From Paenibacillus brevis (GTDB lineage Bacteria > Bacillota > Bacilli > Paenibacillales > Paenibacillaceae), in contig NZ_JAHLQJ010000006.1 in the NCBI RefSeq assembly GCF_018919145.1, forward strand, positions 1-64,000: 64,000 bases of DNA, given 5' to 3'. Positions 1-8,440 of the stretch are shown one piece after another (the first letter of the stretch is position 1; each line of letters opens with the position of its first letter). The notes below the pieces were generated by a model that saw nothing but the letters and a program-made list of their open reading frames with translations, was not told the origin of the DNA and did not search any database. A program made the position numbers and the translations under genes.

Positions 1-65
1 TTTAGACGCGAGCCGGTAATAAAGGCTTATAGCCTTAGAGCAAACCACCCGTTTGACGGGTGGTT
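1..65 (+). mobile_element. Probable right end of an IS200/IS605-type element (omega-RNA scaffold end)
   Basis: The window opens inside a structured, non-coding segment that ends in a perfect 9-bp stem (43-51 with 57-65, loop 52-56), preceded by a smaller AAGGCTTATAGCCTT hairpin at 22-36. From memory of IS605-family tnpB elements, a GAGCCGGTAA segment followed by GAGCAAACCACCC-stem-GGGTGG is typical of the right end, where it forms the 3' part of the omega RNA. No T-tract follows, so it is unlikely to be just a terminator. The tnpB gene would lie outside the window. The assignment rests on sequence recall and is tentative. Confidence 0.4.
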
Positions 66-94
66 ATGATTTGAATAATATCTAGAGGTGCAGG

Positions 95-907
95 ATGATC
101 CAAAAGCATTTTATAGCGTCCCAGATCAGAAGAACGAATCGGAATCTAGGCATATTGACACTGCTTACGATTATTCCCGGAATCATCTTATTAGCTGTTG
201 GAGGAATTGAGGGAATATTGAAGCTGATTGCTGCATTTATTGAAGGGCCTCTTGGATTTGAATTGCTGCTTGAGATCATGTCTAACTTTTCGGAGCTTCT
301 ATTCTTCGTTGTTGGATTAAGACTCCTGATTTATGGTTCAAAGAAGATGTGGCGGTTAGTACCCCGTTTCATTCATTTTGAGCGGCATCCTATTTACAAA
401 GAGGTGGCTTATTATGGTGAATTTGAAGATGTGGCCCTCAATATTCATTATGATCTTATCCAGAGTGGGCATAAGAAATACAAAAATATATACATAACCG
501 AACACTGGGTCATGCAAATAACTGCTTTCCATTTAGCGGTACTCAAGCTGGAGGATGTTGTCTGGGCATACGAAAGAGTCTCAAAGCAAGAGCATGCAGC
601 AGTGATTCCAGGCGCAGTATCCGTAGGACCGTCGGAAGTGGCCAGGACCTACAGCGTAGTTATACATTCCAAAAATCCCCTGGTACCGATGCTTCAAGCC
701 AGTATTACACATGAGCTTGATCTTACGGAGGATATAGAGGGCAATGCGCTTGAGGGAAAAAGAAAGCAAGCATACATGAATACGATTCTAGAGGAACTGG
801 AGCGTAGGCATCCGAGGGCTGTCTATGGGTATTCAAGAGATCTAGAAGAAATGTGGTATAGAGATCGAATGACCTTTATTAAAAGCGCAGGGTTTAGTAT
901 GAACTAG
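95..907 (+). CDS. Hypothetical membrane protein (270 aa)
   Basis: The start ATG follows a GAGGTG ribosome site at 85-90. The N-terminal third has two hydrophobic segments (about residues 20-50 and 58-80), separated by a short loop, then a basic stretch. The remainder (about 90-270) is soluble and mixed alpha/beta in composition, rich in charged residues. I do not recognise the family. The topology (two membrane spans plus a large cytoplasmic domain) resembles small membrane-anchored DUF proteins of Bacillota, but no catalytic motif is visible. It stands alone between the IS-like end and the convergent MacAB-like operon, so its context gives no functional clue. Confidence 0.7.
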   Translation: MIQKHFIASQIRRTNRNLGILTLLTIIPGIILLAVGGIEGILKLIAAFIEGPLGFELLLEIMSNFSELLFFVVGLRLLIYGSKKMWRLVPRFIHFERHPIYKEVAYYGEFEDVALNIHYDLIQSGHKKYKNIYITEHWVMQITAFHLAVLKLEDVVWAYERVSKQEHAAVIPGAVSVGPSEVARTYSVVIHSKNPLVPMLQASITHELDLTEDIEGNALEGKRKQAYMNTILEELERRHPRAVYGYSRDLEEMWYRDRMTFIKSAGFSMN

Positions 908-917
908 AGGAAGAACT

Positions 918-951
918 GAAAAAAACGTAGCCCCAGCTTGTTACTGGGGCT
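918..951 (-). terminator. Intrinsic terminator of the minus-strand ABC operon
   Basis: An 8-bp stem AGCCCCAG/CTGGGGCT (929-936 with 944-951). Read on the minus strand it is followed by a run of T (A-run at 919-925 on the plus strand). It lies just beyond the stop of the minus-strand permease and may also stop the plus-strand gene ending at 907, but the T-tract is only on the minus side. Confidence 0.8.
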
Positions 952-975
952 CACCGCCTATAAGTTGACCGGGTC

Positions 976-2148
976 TCAATCAGTCCGCAACGCATATATA
1001 GGACGAAGCTTGGACGCTTTGTAAGCGGGAATCATGCCAAAGATGATTCCGATAAATAAAGAGAAGCCGAAGGAGAAGGCAACCACAGGTGTAGATACAC
1101 TGGTGGAGAGCTCCGAATATTGGCCGATCAATGCACTTGCTCCGTACCCGAGGCCGATTCCTACCAATCCCCCAAATCCGCTTAGTGCAATAGATTCCAC
1201 GAGAAATTGAGTAAGGATGTCCCGCTGCTTGGCGCCAATCGCCTTCCGTACCCCGATTTCCCTCGTCCGTTCACTGACCGATACCAGCATGATATTCATA
1301 ATTCCGATTCCGCCGACAAGCAAGGAAATACCAGCTATGCCTCCAAGCGCAAGAGACAGCATTTGAGTGGTTGAGTTTAAGGTGTCGAGCATTTCCTGAG
1401 AGTTGAAAATGTTGTATGCATTATCGGCATTTAAAAACTTCTTGTCCAGCACAGCCTCCAGCCGGCTCTTGACTGCATCAATTTGATTCGTATCCTCAAC
1501 TTGGACCGTAATCGAGCGAACCCCCGGACTACGCAGAAATCGTTCGGCTGTGCTGATCGGAATCAGCAGCTTGTTATCGTTTGAGGCAGTCAAGCTGGAG
1601 CCCTTTGATTCTAACAAGCCTACGATCTTGAAGCTTACCCCGTTCAGTTGAAGCGTTTGGTTCACCGGATTTTCTGTTCCGAAAAAGGTGGCTGCCGCTT
1701 CGGTCCCGATCAACGCAACTTTCATCCGAAAGCTGTTGTCCAGGTCAACGATGTAGCGTCCTGATTGAATGTGGAAATCCTGGACCTCTTCATAGGAAGG
1801 CGTGATGCCCTCGACAGAGAGGCTGTCGTTGGTCGTTCCTTTCTTCGCAGTGACGGATCCGGATATAACAGGGGATACATTAGCGACCCCTTCAAGATCA
1901 GCCAAGTCCATAGCCTCTTCGAGGGTTAGGGAACTTGAACTTCCGCGGCCCATAATACTTACGGTAAGGAGATCCGTCCCCAATCCTTCGAGCTGCGCTG
2001 TAATCTGTGAGGTCGTTCCTTGGCCGACGGATACGAGTGTAATGACCGATGATACGCCAATAATGATACCCAGCATGGTTAGAAAAGCGCGAACCTTTGA
2101 TCCGGAGATGCTCTTCCAGGCCATTTTCATACTCTGCAGCAGATTCAT
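976..2148 (-). CDS. MacB-type ABC transporter permease
   Basis: FtsX/MacB family permease of 390 aa. One N-terminal membrane span (about 20-42) contains the typical RAFLTMLGIIIGVSSV segment. It is followed by a MacB periplasmic-core-like extracellular domain (about 45-235) and three C-terminal spans (about 265-290, 318-345, 355-378) with the conserved SVSERTREIGVRKAIGA loop between them. The start overlaps the ATPase stop by 4 nt, so the pair is translationally coupled. With the ATPase and the MacA-like adaptor it should form a tripartite-style mechanotransmission exporter. In a Gram-positive cell there is no TolC partner, so likely substrates are peptides, lipids or antibiotics at the membrane surface. 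Confidence 0.9.
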   Translation of the reverse strand: MNLLQSMKMAWKSISGSKVRAFLTMLGIIIGVSSVITLVSVGQGTTSQITAQLEGLGTDLLTVSIMGRGSSSSLTLEEAMDLADLEGVANVSPVISGSVTAKKGTTNDSLSVEGITPSYEEVQDFHIQSGRYIVDLDNSFRMKVALIGTEAAATFFGTENPVNQTLQLNGVSFKIVGLLESKGSSLTASNDNKLLIPISTAERFLRSPGVRSITVQVEDTNQIDAVKSRLEAVLDKKFLNADNAYNIFNSQEMLDTLNSTTQMLSLALGGIAGISLLVGGIGIMNIMLVSVSERTREIGVRKAIGAKQRDILTQFLVESIALSGFGGLVGIGLGYGASALIGQYSELSTSVSTPVVAFSFGFSLFIGIIFGMIPAYKASKLRPIYALRTD

Positions 2149-2846
2149 TCCTGGCTCCCCCGATCCTCGACAATTTCGCCATCCTGAATGCGAATGACGC
2201 GTTTCGCCTGTTCGGCAATGGAAAGGTCGTGAGTAATGATGATGATGGTATGTCCGAGAGCATTCAATTCCTTCATTTTTTCCATAACCTCAACTCCGGT
2301 CTTGCTGTCGAGCGCTCCGGTAGGCTCGTCGGCAAGCAAAAGGGGAGGGGAACCAGCGATTGCACGGGCAATGGCGACTCTCTGCTGTTGTCCCCCTGAG
2401 AGCTCTGATGGACGATGATGCATCCGGCTCTCCAAACCGACAATACGCAAGGATTCCTCGACAGCTTTCTTGCGCTCTTTATGAGGAAGATTACGGTAAA
2501 TTAAGGGGAGTTCCACATTTTCATAGGCTGATAATTTGGACAATAGATTAAATTGTTGAAAAATAAAGCCGATCTTCTCGTTGCGAATGATAGCCAGCTT
2601 GTTGTCTGAAAGCTCCCGAACATTTTGTCCGTCGAGGAGATAGGTCCCGTCATTCGCCACATCCAGGCAACCCAGCATATTCATGAGTGTAGATTTTCCC
2701 GAACCCGATGGACCGATAATAGCTACAAATTCGCCGTGATAGATTTTAAAAGTCACTTCATGAAGGACGGTCATTAATTCACCGGCCATGACATATCCGT
2801 GGCCCAAGCCTTGAACCTCAATTAAAGGAAGAGCGGGTGAAATCAT
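2145..2846 (-). CDS. MacB/LolD-type ABC transporter ATP-binding protein
   Basis: ATPase of 233 aa, the usual size for this group. Visible motifs in order: Walker [10 protein letters not shown] (about residue 43), Q-loop FQQFNLL, signature LSGGQQQR (about 147), Walker [13 protein letters not shown] and the switch histidine in IIITHD. The N-terminal segment includes [19 protein letters not shown], typical of the LolD/MacB-NBD class. It lies directly between adaptor and permease with no gap, so one transcript is expected to carry all three. It energises the neighbouring FtsX-like permease. Confidence 0.93.
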   Translation of the reverse strand: MISPALPLIEVQGLGHGYVMAGELMTVLHEVTFKIYHGEFVAIIGPSGSGKSTLMNMLGCLDVANDGTYLLDGQNVRELSDNKLAIIRNEKIGFIFQQFNLLSKLSAYENVELPLIYRNLPHKERKKAVEESLRIVGLESRMHHRPSELSGGQQQRVAIARAIAGSPPLLLADEPTGALDSKTGVEVMEKMKELNALGHTIIIITHDLSIAEQAKRVIRIQDGEIVEDRGSQE

Positions 2847-4223
2847 CTATCTTCCACCCCCGCCGCCACCGAAGCCGCTGCTTCCACTTGGAGCAGAACC
2901 TCCTCTTCCGCCGCTGAAGCTGCTGCCCCCCGGTGCAGAACCGCTTCCTCCTCCAAAGCTGGCTCCACCGTCAAAGCCGCCAAAGGGTCCTTGCATGGCC
3001 GGTTGTTCGGAGGAACCCGATGAAGATTGGAGGACAGTAGGAATAACTACCTCATCTCCTTCGGCAAGTCCGCTAACGATTTCTATGAGGTTTTCGTTGT
3101 GAACCCCGACCTCGACTTCCTGGAACCGCTGGTTGGTACTGGCAGCATTCCCTCCAGGACGCCTCGAAGGCATTGATCCTTCAGAACCGGAAGCACCCTC
3201 CTGTCCTTCGGGCTGTATCGCTTCAGGTCTTGCTGGATTTCCGGCACTGTTGTCCTGCCCTGACGAACCGGCGGGAGCCGCTGCTGCCGTAGCCGCATTA
3301 TCAGGCAGAATAACGATATAACGATCGCCCATTTGCTGCACTGCCTCAATAGGAAGCGTCAAAGTATCCGTCTTTTCGTTAATGGTGATTGTGGCTTCTG
3401 CGGACATCCCTACCCGGACATTTTCGGAATTGTCCAATGCAACTGTGACATCAAATAAGGATACGCCATTGGAGGAAATCCCCTCGTTAGCAATTTGAGA
3501 AACCTTCCCCTCAAAGGTTTGATCCGGCAGCGCGTCTATCTGTACCGTTGACCTCATTCCGACGGCTACGTCAGGAATCTCCAGCTCGTCTATTTGAATT
3601 TGAACGCTGAGCTGCTGATAGTCATTAATAACGAACAATTCGGAGCCGCTCTTTGTCTGCTCTCCTGCGGTGATATTTACACTCGTAATCGTCCCGGCAA
3701 TTGGAGATATCAAAGGATCCGGCGGAATCATCTCTTCCTGCAGGCTTGCAATCTCCGCTTCGGTGTTCTCGATATTCATCTCTTGCTTGGTAATGGATTG
3801 CTTGGTAGATTCAAGGGTTTCCTCATCCGCACCTTCCTGCACCTGCTTTTTGAACTGGCCTTGCAGACTGGTCAATTCCCATTGTTGAGACTGAAGGTTA
3901 TTCTGCATGGATCTAAGGCTATCCGTATGATCTGTCGCTTCAAAGGTCAATAGGGTTTGTCCTTTTTTTACAACATCGTTTGCTTTTACAAGCACCTCGC
4001 TGACTTTGCCTTCATCCTTGGTACGGACTGTCTCGCTTTCCGTGGAAATAATAGAACCCGAACCGGAGACGCTGACAGTAATATTATTTTTACTGACTCG
4101 GGTTGTATTTTGAACAGGTCCGGCTGTAGTAACCTCTTTGTCTGGGATAACTAAAGTTACTATAACAGCAGCAATACAAACGATTGCAATTCCAATTCCG
4201 ATCCATAGCCATTTTTTCTTCAT
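2847..4223 (-). CDS. MacA/HlyD-family efflux adaptor subunit with Gly/Ser-rich tail
   Basis: Membrane-fusion/adaptor protein of 458 aa. An N-terminal signal anchor (about 5-25) is followed by a lipoyl half-motif, a coiled-coil hairpin (about 95-165, QSQQWELTSLQGQ and EMNIENTEAEIASLQEE), the second lipoyl half (SPIAGTITSVN) and beta-barrel domains with the VRVGMSAEATI segment. It is first in the minus-strand operon. Unusual points: a low-complexity insert rich in Ala, Pro, Gly and Ser (about 305-365) and a C-terminal tail of roughly 55 residues made almost entirely of Gly, Ser and Phe. Such tails are seen in Bacillota MacA homologues and may span the cell wall; that role is inferred. Confidence 0.9.
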   Translation of the reverse strand: MKKKWLWIGIGIAIVCIAAVIVTLVIPDKEVTTAGPVQNTTRVSKNNITVSVSGSGSIISTESETVRTKDEGKVSEVLVKANDVVKKGQTLLTFEATDHTDSLRSMQNNLQSQQWELTSLQGQFKKQVQEGADEETLESTKQSITKQEMNIENTEAEIASLQEEMIPPDPLISPIAGTITSVNITAGEQTKSGSELFVINDYQQLSVQIQIDELEIPDVAVGMRSTVQIDALPDQTFEGKVSQIANEGISSNGVSLFDVTVALDNSENVRVGMSAEATITINEKTDTLTLPIEAVQQMGDRYIVILPDNAATAAAAPAGSSGQDNSAGNPARPEAIQPEGQEGASGSEGSMPSRRPGGNAASTNQRFQEVEVGVHNENLIEIVSGLAEGDEVVIPTVLQSSSGSSEQPAMQGPFGGFDGGASFGGGSGSAPGGSSFSGGRGGSAPSGSSGFGGGGGGR

Positions 4224-4362
4224 CGGTCACTCCAACTTCCTGCTAATTTTGGTCTGTAACATTATGTATTGCGAGTTGTTTATCATTGTTATCGTAGGGT
4301 TTGTACATGAATAAAACCTGAATCCCAGCTTAAAGTTTTCTGAAAATTGTTGACGGAAACGC

Positions 4363-4391
4363 TTGGAAGCCAAGCAGGGATCAGGTACAAT
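4363..4391 (+). promoter_or_regulatory. Probable sigma-A promoter of the DUF4190 gene
   Basis: TTGGAA (4363-4368), 17-nt spacer, TACAAT (4386-4391). The -35 lies within a small GCTTGG/CCAAGC inverted repeat. The start codon is 52 nt downstream, behind GAGGAGG. Confidence 0.5.
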
Positions 4392-4443
4392 AAACATAAT
4401 ATGAGCATCCAAATGATGTATCTGCCGAGGAGGACGTTTTTTC

Positions 4444-4821
4444 ATGAATCAGCAACCACCGAATCAATATCAATATGACAGTTTTAACCCTCAACAAAAC
4501 TTTCAGCAATATCCTTATCCGCCTGCACCAGCCAAGACGAGTACGAAGTCCATTGTTGCATTGGTCTTTGGTATTCTGTCTGTTCTGCTTCCTTACATTG
4601 GCTTTATTCTAGGGATTGTAGCCATTATCGTTTCTAGCCTGTCTTTCAAGGACTTCAAGCAGAAGGGTGAGCAAGGCAAAGGTCTTTCCATCGCAGGCTT
4701 GGTCTGCGGGATTATCGGCACGATTGTTTGGGGCTTGGTCGTCTTACTCGTGGTTATTGGACTCTTAATGTATGTAAATGGCGGAGAAAATTTTTACAAT
4801 AATTACTACACCAATTTCTGA
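4444..4821 (+). CDS. DUF4190 domain membrane protein
   Basis: Protein of 125 aa. The first 30 residues are rich in Gln, Asn, Pro and Tyr and look disordered. Two membrane helices follow (about 38-65 and 80-110), connected by the QGKGLSIAGLVCG motif typical of DUF4190 proteins. A strong GAGGAGG ribosome site precedes the ATG. The function of the family is unknown; members are small membrane proteins common in Bacillota and Actinomycetota. A shorter relative with the same QGKGLSIAG motif lies at 26114-26371 on the other strand. It is a single-gene unit with its own promoter and terminator. Confidence 0.85.
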   Translation: MNQQPPNQYQYDSFNPQQNFQQYPYPPAPAKTSTKSIVALVFGILSVLLPYIGFILGIVAIIVSSLSFKDFKQKGEQGKGLSIAGLVCGIIGTIVWGLVVLLVVIGLLMYVNGGENFYNNYYTNF

Positions 4822-4831
4822 TTCCAAAGCG

Positions 4832-4868
4832 AAGCACCGTCGGTCCATACTGACCCGGTGCTTTCTTT
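4832..4868 (+). terminator. Intrinsic terminator
   Basis: Stem AAGCACCG (4832-4839) with CGGTGCTT (4856-4863), an inner GGTC/GACC pairing, then TCTTT. It is 11 nt after the DUF4190 stop. The AAGCACC/GGTGCTT stem is reused at two other terminators near 26.05 and 26.55 kb. Confidence 0.9.
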
Positions 4869-4966
4869 ATTTATAGGACTCATTGGCATCAGGGGTAGAA
4901 CTGGAAAAGCCGACTCAACTTTGTGATAATAATAAGGAGCGCATTTTGAAGGAAAGAGGGATTTTT

Positions 4967-7195
4967 TTGACGCAGCAGGTGACGGAACATCAACAACAAG
5001 ACATTCAAGCTTCTATAGATCAGGAAAGACTCGTTCAGCAGGTAGCCAAGGAACTTAGTCTTTCGCTGAAGCAAGTGAGAACGACGATCGGGCTTCTGGA
5101 TGAGGGGAATACGATTCCGTTTATCGCCAGATACCGGAAAGAAATGACCGGTGAGCTGGATGAGAATCAGTTGCGGGACATCGAGGAACGGACGGCATAC
5201 TTGCGCAATTTGGAAGAACGTAAATCCGAAGTGATCCGCATCATTATGGAGCAAGAGAAGCTGACGCCGGAGCTTGAGGCTTCGATTCGGCAAGCCGTAA
5301 AGCTTCAAGAGGTGGAGGACCTTTACCGGCCGTACCGCCAGAAGCGGAAGACGCGTGCCAGTGTGGCAAAGGAGAAGGGGCTTGAGCCCCTGGCGGACTG
5401 GATCCTGTCTCAGCCGAAGCAGGGATCGCCTGCCGTAGAGGCCGAGCAATATCTTCAGCCCGATCTTGGGGTGAATACGGTAGAGGAAGCGATACAAGGC
5501 GCAATGGATATTATTGCTGAAAGTATCTCGGACGAAGCAGCTACCCGGGCTTGGGTTCGTAAATATACAATGGACCACGGAATGATGGTATCGGAGGCCA
5601 AATCGAAGGATTCGGAATCCGTCTATGAAATGTACTATAACTATCGTGAATCCGCTAAGAAGATGCCTTCTCACCGGATTCTGGCAATGAACCGCGGGGA
5701 ACGGGAGGATATTCTTAAGGTTGCGCTTGAAGTAGAGACTGAGCCGATTCATCGGTACATTGCTTCAAGGTGGATTCAAGGACGGTCTGTAACCGAAGAT
5801 TTATTGCGCGCAACTATTGAAGATGCTTACAAGCGGCTCATTGCGCCATCCATTGAGCGTGAGGTGCGGGGAGAGCTAACGGAAAAGGGTGAACAGCAGG
5901 CAATCTCCATCTTCTCTGCCAACCTGCGCAGCTTGCTGCTCCAGCCGCCTGTGAAGGGGCAGGTTGTGCTTGGAGTGGATCCGGCTTATCGTACAGGCTG
6001 TAAGCTGGCGGTCATTGACGATACAGGGAAGCTGCTTGAAGTAGCTGTAACCTATCCGACACCGCCAAATAATAAGAAGGTCGAAGCCGAAAAGAAGTTC
6101 AACGAACTGATCGACCGCTATGGCGTGACCTTGATTGTCATAGGTAATGGAACCGCATCGCGTGAGACAGAGCAGTTTGTTGCGGAAGTTATTGCAGGAC
6201 GAAAGGCTAAGAAAATGGCCTATTTAATTGTAAATGAAGCCGGTGCGAGCGTGTATTCTGCTTCCAAGCTGGCTCAGGAAGAGTTCCCTGATCTTGATGT
6301 GGCCGAGCGAAGCGCGGTATCCATTGCTCGCCGTCTGCAGGACCCGCTGGCTGAGCTGGTCAAAATCGAGCCTAAAGCAATCGGGGTAGGACAGTATCAG
6401 CATGATGTGTCCCAGAAGCACCTGGACGAGAGCTTAAAAGGCGTTGTAGAATCTGCTGTTAACCATGTTGGCGTTGATGTGAATACGGCTTCTCCGTCAT
6501 TGCTTGCTTATGTGTCCGGAGTCAATGCCACTACGGCCAAGAATATTGTGAAATATCGGGAGCAGACTGGGCGTTTCATGAACCGTAAGCAATTGCAGAA
6601 GGTTCCTCGCCTTGGAGCAAAAACCTATGAGCAATGTATTGGCTTCATGCGGATCATGGAGGGAGAACATCCACTGGACAGCACACCGATTCATCCTGAG
6701 TCCTATGAGGTGGTTAACCGTCTGTTCTCCTTGTTGGGTGTTGACTTCAGTCAGTTAGGCTCCAAGGAGCTGGCTGCTCATCTGGCTTCATTGGATCCGG
6801 AAGAGCTGGCAGGCCGGCTCGAGGTCGGGGTGCCTACACTCCGGGATATCCTCGACAGTCTTCGACGCCCGGGCAGAGATCCGCGGGAAGAGCTTCCGTT
6901 GCCGATTTTCCGTACTGACGTACTGAAAATCGAAGATCTGATACCTGGGATGGAGCTTCAGGGAACGGTCCGTAATGTAATCGATTTTGGAGCCTTTGTG
7001 GACATTGGAATTAAGAATGACGGACTTGTCCATATATCCCAATTAAGCGAGGGCTATGTAAAGCATCCGATGGATGTTGTATCTGTCGGAGATAATGTGA
7101 CCGTATGGGTGCTTCAGGTTGACTTGAAGAAAGGCCGCGTAGGGCTGACGATGAGAAAGTCCCAGGCGCCGGCAGTGACTACAGAACAGATATAG
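4967..7195 (+). CDS. tex: Tex-family RNA-binding transcription accessory protein
   Basis: About 742 aa. An N-terminal Tex helical region (about 20-200, including FIARYRKEMTGELDE) is followed by a YqgF-like RNase H-fold domain with GVDPAYRTGCKLAV and VIGNGTASRETE, then a helix-hairpin-helix part (GVDVNTASPSLLAYVSG, MNRKQLQKVPRLG) and a C-terminal S1 RNA-binding domain (about 645-715, GTVRNVIDFGAFVDIG). Tex proteins affect transcription and survival of stalled complexes; the exact role in Bacillota is open. The open frame extends to 4883, but I prefer the TTG at 4967 (site GGAAAGAGGG, 6-nt spacing). TTG 4946 behind AAGGAG is the alternative. It sits next to cmpA and sprT as in Bacillus. Confidence 0.95.
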   Translation: MTQQVTEHQQQDIQASIDQERLVQQVAKELSLSLKQVRTTIGLLDEGNTIPFIARYRKEMTGELDENQLRDIEERTAYLRNLEERKSEVIRIIMEQEKLTPELEASIRQAVKLQEVEDLYRPYRQKRKTRASVAKEKGLEPLADWILSQPKQGSPAVEAEQYLQPDLGVNTVEEAIQGAMDIIAESISDEAATRAWVRKYTMDHGMMVSEAKSKDSESVYEMYYNYRESAKKMPSHRILAMNRGEREDILKVALEVETEPIHRYIASRWIQGRSVTEDLLRATIEDAYKRLIAPSIEREVRGELTEKGEQQAISIFSANLRSLLLQPPVKGQVVLGVDPAYRTGCKLAVIDDTGKLLEVAVTYPTPPNNKKVEAEKKFNELIDRYGVTLIVIGNGTASRETEQFVAEVIAGRKAKKMAYLIVNEAGASVYSASKLAQEEFPDLDVAERSAVSIARRLQDPLAELVKIEPKAIGVGQYQHDVSQKHLDESLKGVVESAVNHVGVDVNTASPSLLAYVSGVNATTAKNIVKYREQTGRFMNRKQLQKVPRLGAKTYEQCIGFMRIMEGEHPLDSTPIHPESYEVVNRLFSLLGVDFSQLGSKELAAHLASLDPEELAGRLEVGVPTLRDILDSLRRPGRDPREELPLPIFRTDVLKIEDLIPGMELQGTVRNVIDFGAFVDIGIKNDGLVHISQLSEGYVKHPMDVVSVGDNVTVWVLQVDLKKGRVGLTMRKSQAPAVTTEQI

Positions 7196-7213
7196 CGCTA
7201 TACTGTACAGAAA

Positions 7214-7254
7214 AAGAGGGCACCGGAAATTCTGATTTTCCGAGCCCTCTTTCT
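7214..7254. terminator. Bidirectional intrinsic terminator between tex and cmpA
   Basis: Stem AGAGGGC (from 7215) with GCCCTCT (7244-7250), with extra pairing GGAAA/TTTCC near the loop. It has T-rich sequence on the plus side and an A-run (7211-7215) giving T on the minus side. The genes converge here, so it probably serves both. Confidence 0.8.
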
Positions 7255-7259
7255 TGTCG

Positions 7260-7400
7260 TTACGATTCGGTTTTTCCGAGTTCGCTTCCAGCTTCCCGGC
7301 GGTTATAATAGAAGAACCAGCAGTCATTCAACAGGCGAATCTGACGGCGGTCACGCTTAAGGAAGGCGCGCATCATCTGGTTGCTGAGCCATTTTGGCAA
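7260..7400 (-). CDS. cmpA: Cortex morphogenetic protein CmpA
   Basis: Small gene of 46 aa. The translation starts MPKWLSNQMMRAFLKRD and continues with RRQIRLLNDCWFFYYNRR. This matches the B. subtilis CmpA pattern as I recall it (MPNWLKKQMQRAFLEKD, then QIRLLNQCWYFY). CmpA is a sporulation adaptor that promotes ClpXP-dependent removal of SpoIVA in defective spores and restrains cortex assembly. The start is the TTG at 7398-7400, aligning with the Bacillus Met-Pro start and 8 nt after AAGGAGG; a GTG immediately upstream is an alternative. Its place between tex and sprT is the same as in Bacillus. The C-terminal tail is about nine residues longer than in B. subtilis. Confidence 0.93.
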   Translation of the reverse strand: MPKWLSNQMMRAFLKRDRRQIRLLNDCWFFYYNRREAGSELGKTES

Positions 7401-7475
7401 CACGATCTCCTCCTTGGCACCCTTTCGAGTAGCATATGGGGAAATGCCCGGAGATGTGCAGGTCCGACCAAACTT

Positions 7476-7829
7476 TTAGTGAAGCTGTTCCTCTTCGTAC
7501 CACTGTTCAAGCTGTGCAAGCAGTGCGCGAATCTCGGTGAGCAGGGAAATTAGCGGATAGTTCTCTTCTTTAAGAGAGGAGAAGGAAGACTCAAGCTCTT
7601 GGACGTATTCCAGTCCGCTTCTAACCGCCAGCGATTCCTGAAGCAGATCAAGCTCCTCACATTCGGCGACGGCAAGAGGAAGAACAGGGATATTGTCTGC
7701 GGTGAGCTTGCCCACTTCCTTGTTCAAACGCAGATTTAGGGCACTAAGCTGGTAAGCATAGTCACGGGGCATTTCCACAAAGATAAGGTCTTGCTCACGC
7801 TGCAAAATAACGTATCTCATAAGAGCCAT
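7476..7829 (-). CDS. Hypothetical protein (117 aa)
   Basis: Small acidic, Leu- and Glu-rich protein, predicted mostly helical and soluble, with no signal peptide or membrane segment. The C-terminal half (about 60-115) has heptad-like leucine spacing and could form a coiled coil. A ribosome site (AAGGAGA on the minus strand) precedes the ATG at 7829; a second ATG lies three codons in. It is probably co-transcribed with cmpA (76-nt gap), which hints at, but does not prove, a sporulation-period role. I do not recognise the family. Confidence 0.7.
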   Translation of the reverse strand: MALMRYVILQREQDLIFVEMPRDYAYQLSALNLRLNKEVGKLTADNIPVLPLAVAECEELDLLQESLAVRSGLEYVQELESSFSSLKEENYPLISLLTEIRALLAQLEQWYEEEQLH

Positions 7830-7927
7830 TAGATGAAATCTCCTTTTACTATCGGATTCTACTTGACAGTGTAGCCTAAGGAGAAGCTAAAATTCAAGTA
7901 CATTGGGGAAAATGGGGGGGCTGGAGA

Positions 7928-8401
7928 ATGAATGATGCTGAGCTTCAGACCTGGGTGGAACAAATATCGCTGAATAGCTTTGGTATAGCGTTTCGCCATC
8001 GTGCCAGGTTCAATTCGAGACTTCGGACGACCGGCGGAAGGTATTTTATGAAGACTCATGATATCGAGATTAATCCCGCACAGCTGGACAATTTTGGACG
8101 AGACGAAGTGGAACGGATCATCAAGCATGAGCTATGCCATTACCATCTTCACTTGGCTAAAAGGGGATATCGCCACCGCGATCCTGAGTTCAAGGCGCTG
8201 CTTGCAAAGGTAGGAGGGAGCCGGTACTGTCAGTCCTTGCCCGGGAGCTCAAAGCGACGCACCTTGCCCTATCGTTATCACTTGATCTGTGAAGCGTGTG
8301 GAATGACCTATCCCAGAAAGCGGAAGGTAGATACGCATAAATACCGCTGCGGGAAGTGCAGCGGCAGTTTAAAGCAATATAAATTGAAGGAACAGGTATG
8401 A
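7928..8401 (+). CDS. SprT family zinc metalloprotease-like protein
   Basis: Protein of 157 aa, the normal length of Bacillota SprT-like proteins. The metal site HELCH (about residues 67-71) lies in KHELCHYHLHLAKRGY, with the third ligand expected in the following RHRDPEF segment. A C-terminal zinc-ribbon holds two Cys pairs, CEACG and CGKCSG. SprT/SPRTN relatives cleave DNA-protein crosslinks; the bacterial short form has no proven substrate. The start ATG overlaps a GGAG site at 7922-7925, slightly close. The cmpA/tex neighbourhood is conserved with Bacillus. Confidence 0.92.
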   Translation: MNDAELQTWVEQISLNSFGIAFRHRARFNSRLRTTGGRYFMKTHDIEINPAQLDNFGRDEVERIIKHELCHYHLHLAKRGYRHRDPEFKALLAKVGGSRYCQSLPGSSKRRTLPYRYHLICEACGMTYPRKRKVDTHKYRCGKCSGSLKQYKLKEQV

Positions 8402-8407
8402 TATAAT
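8397..8407 (+). promoter_or_regulatory. Extended -10 promoter for the small gene at 8441
   Basis: TATG-A-TATAAT at 8397-8407 matches an extended -10 element. It overlaps the last codons of sprT, 34 nt before the small-gene ATG. Confidence 0.5.
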
Positions 8408-8440
8408 GAAGGAAATATGCATATAAAGGAGAGATGCAAG

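Noticed and set aside
43..65. Stem at 43-65 as a simple terminator
   Set aside because: No T-tract follows on the plus strand and the upstream text fits an IS605-type right end better, though this remains tentative.
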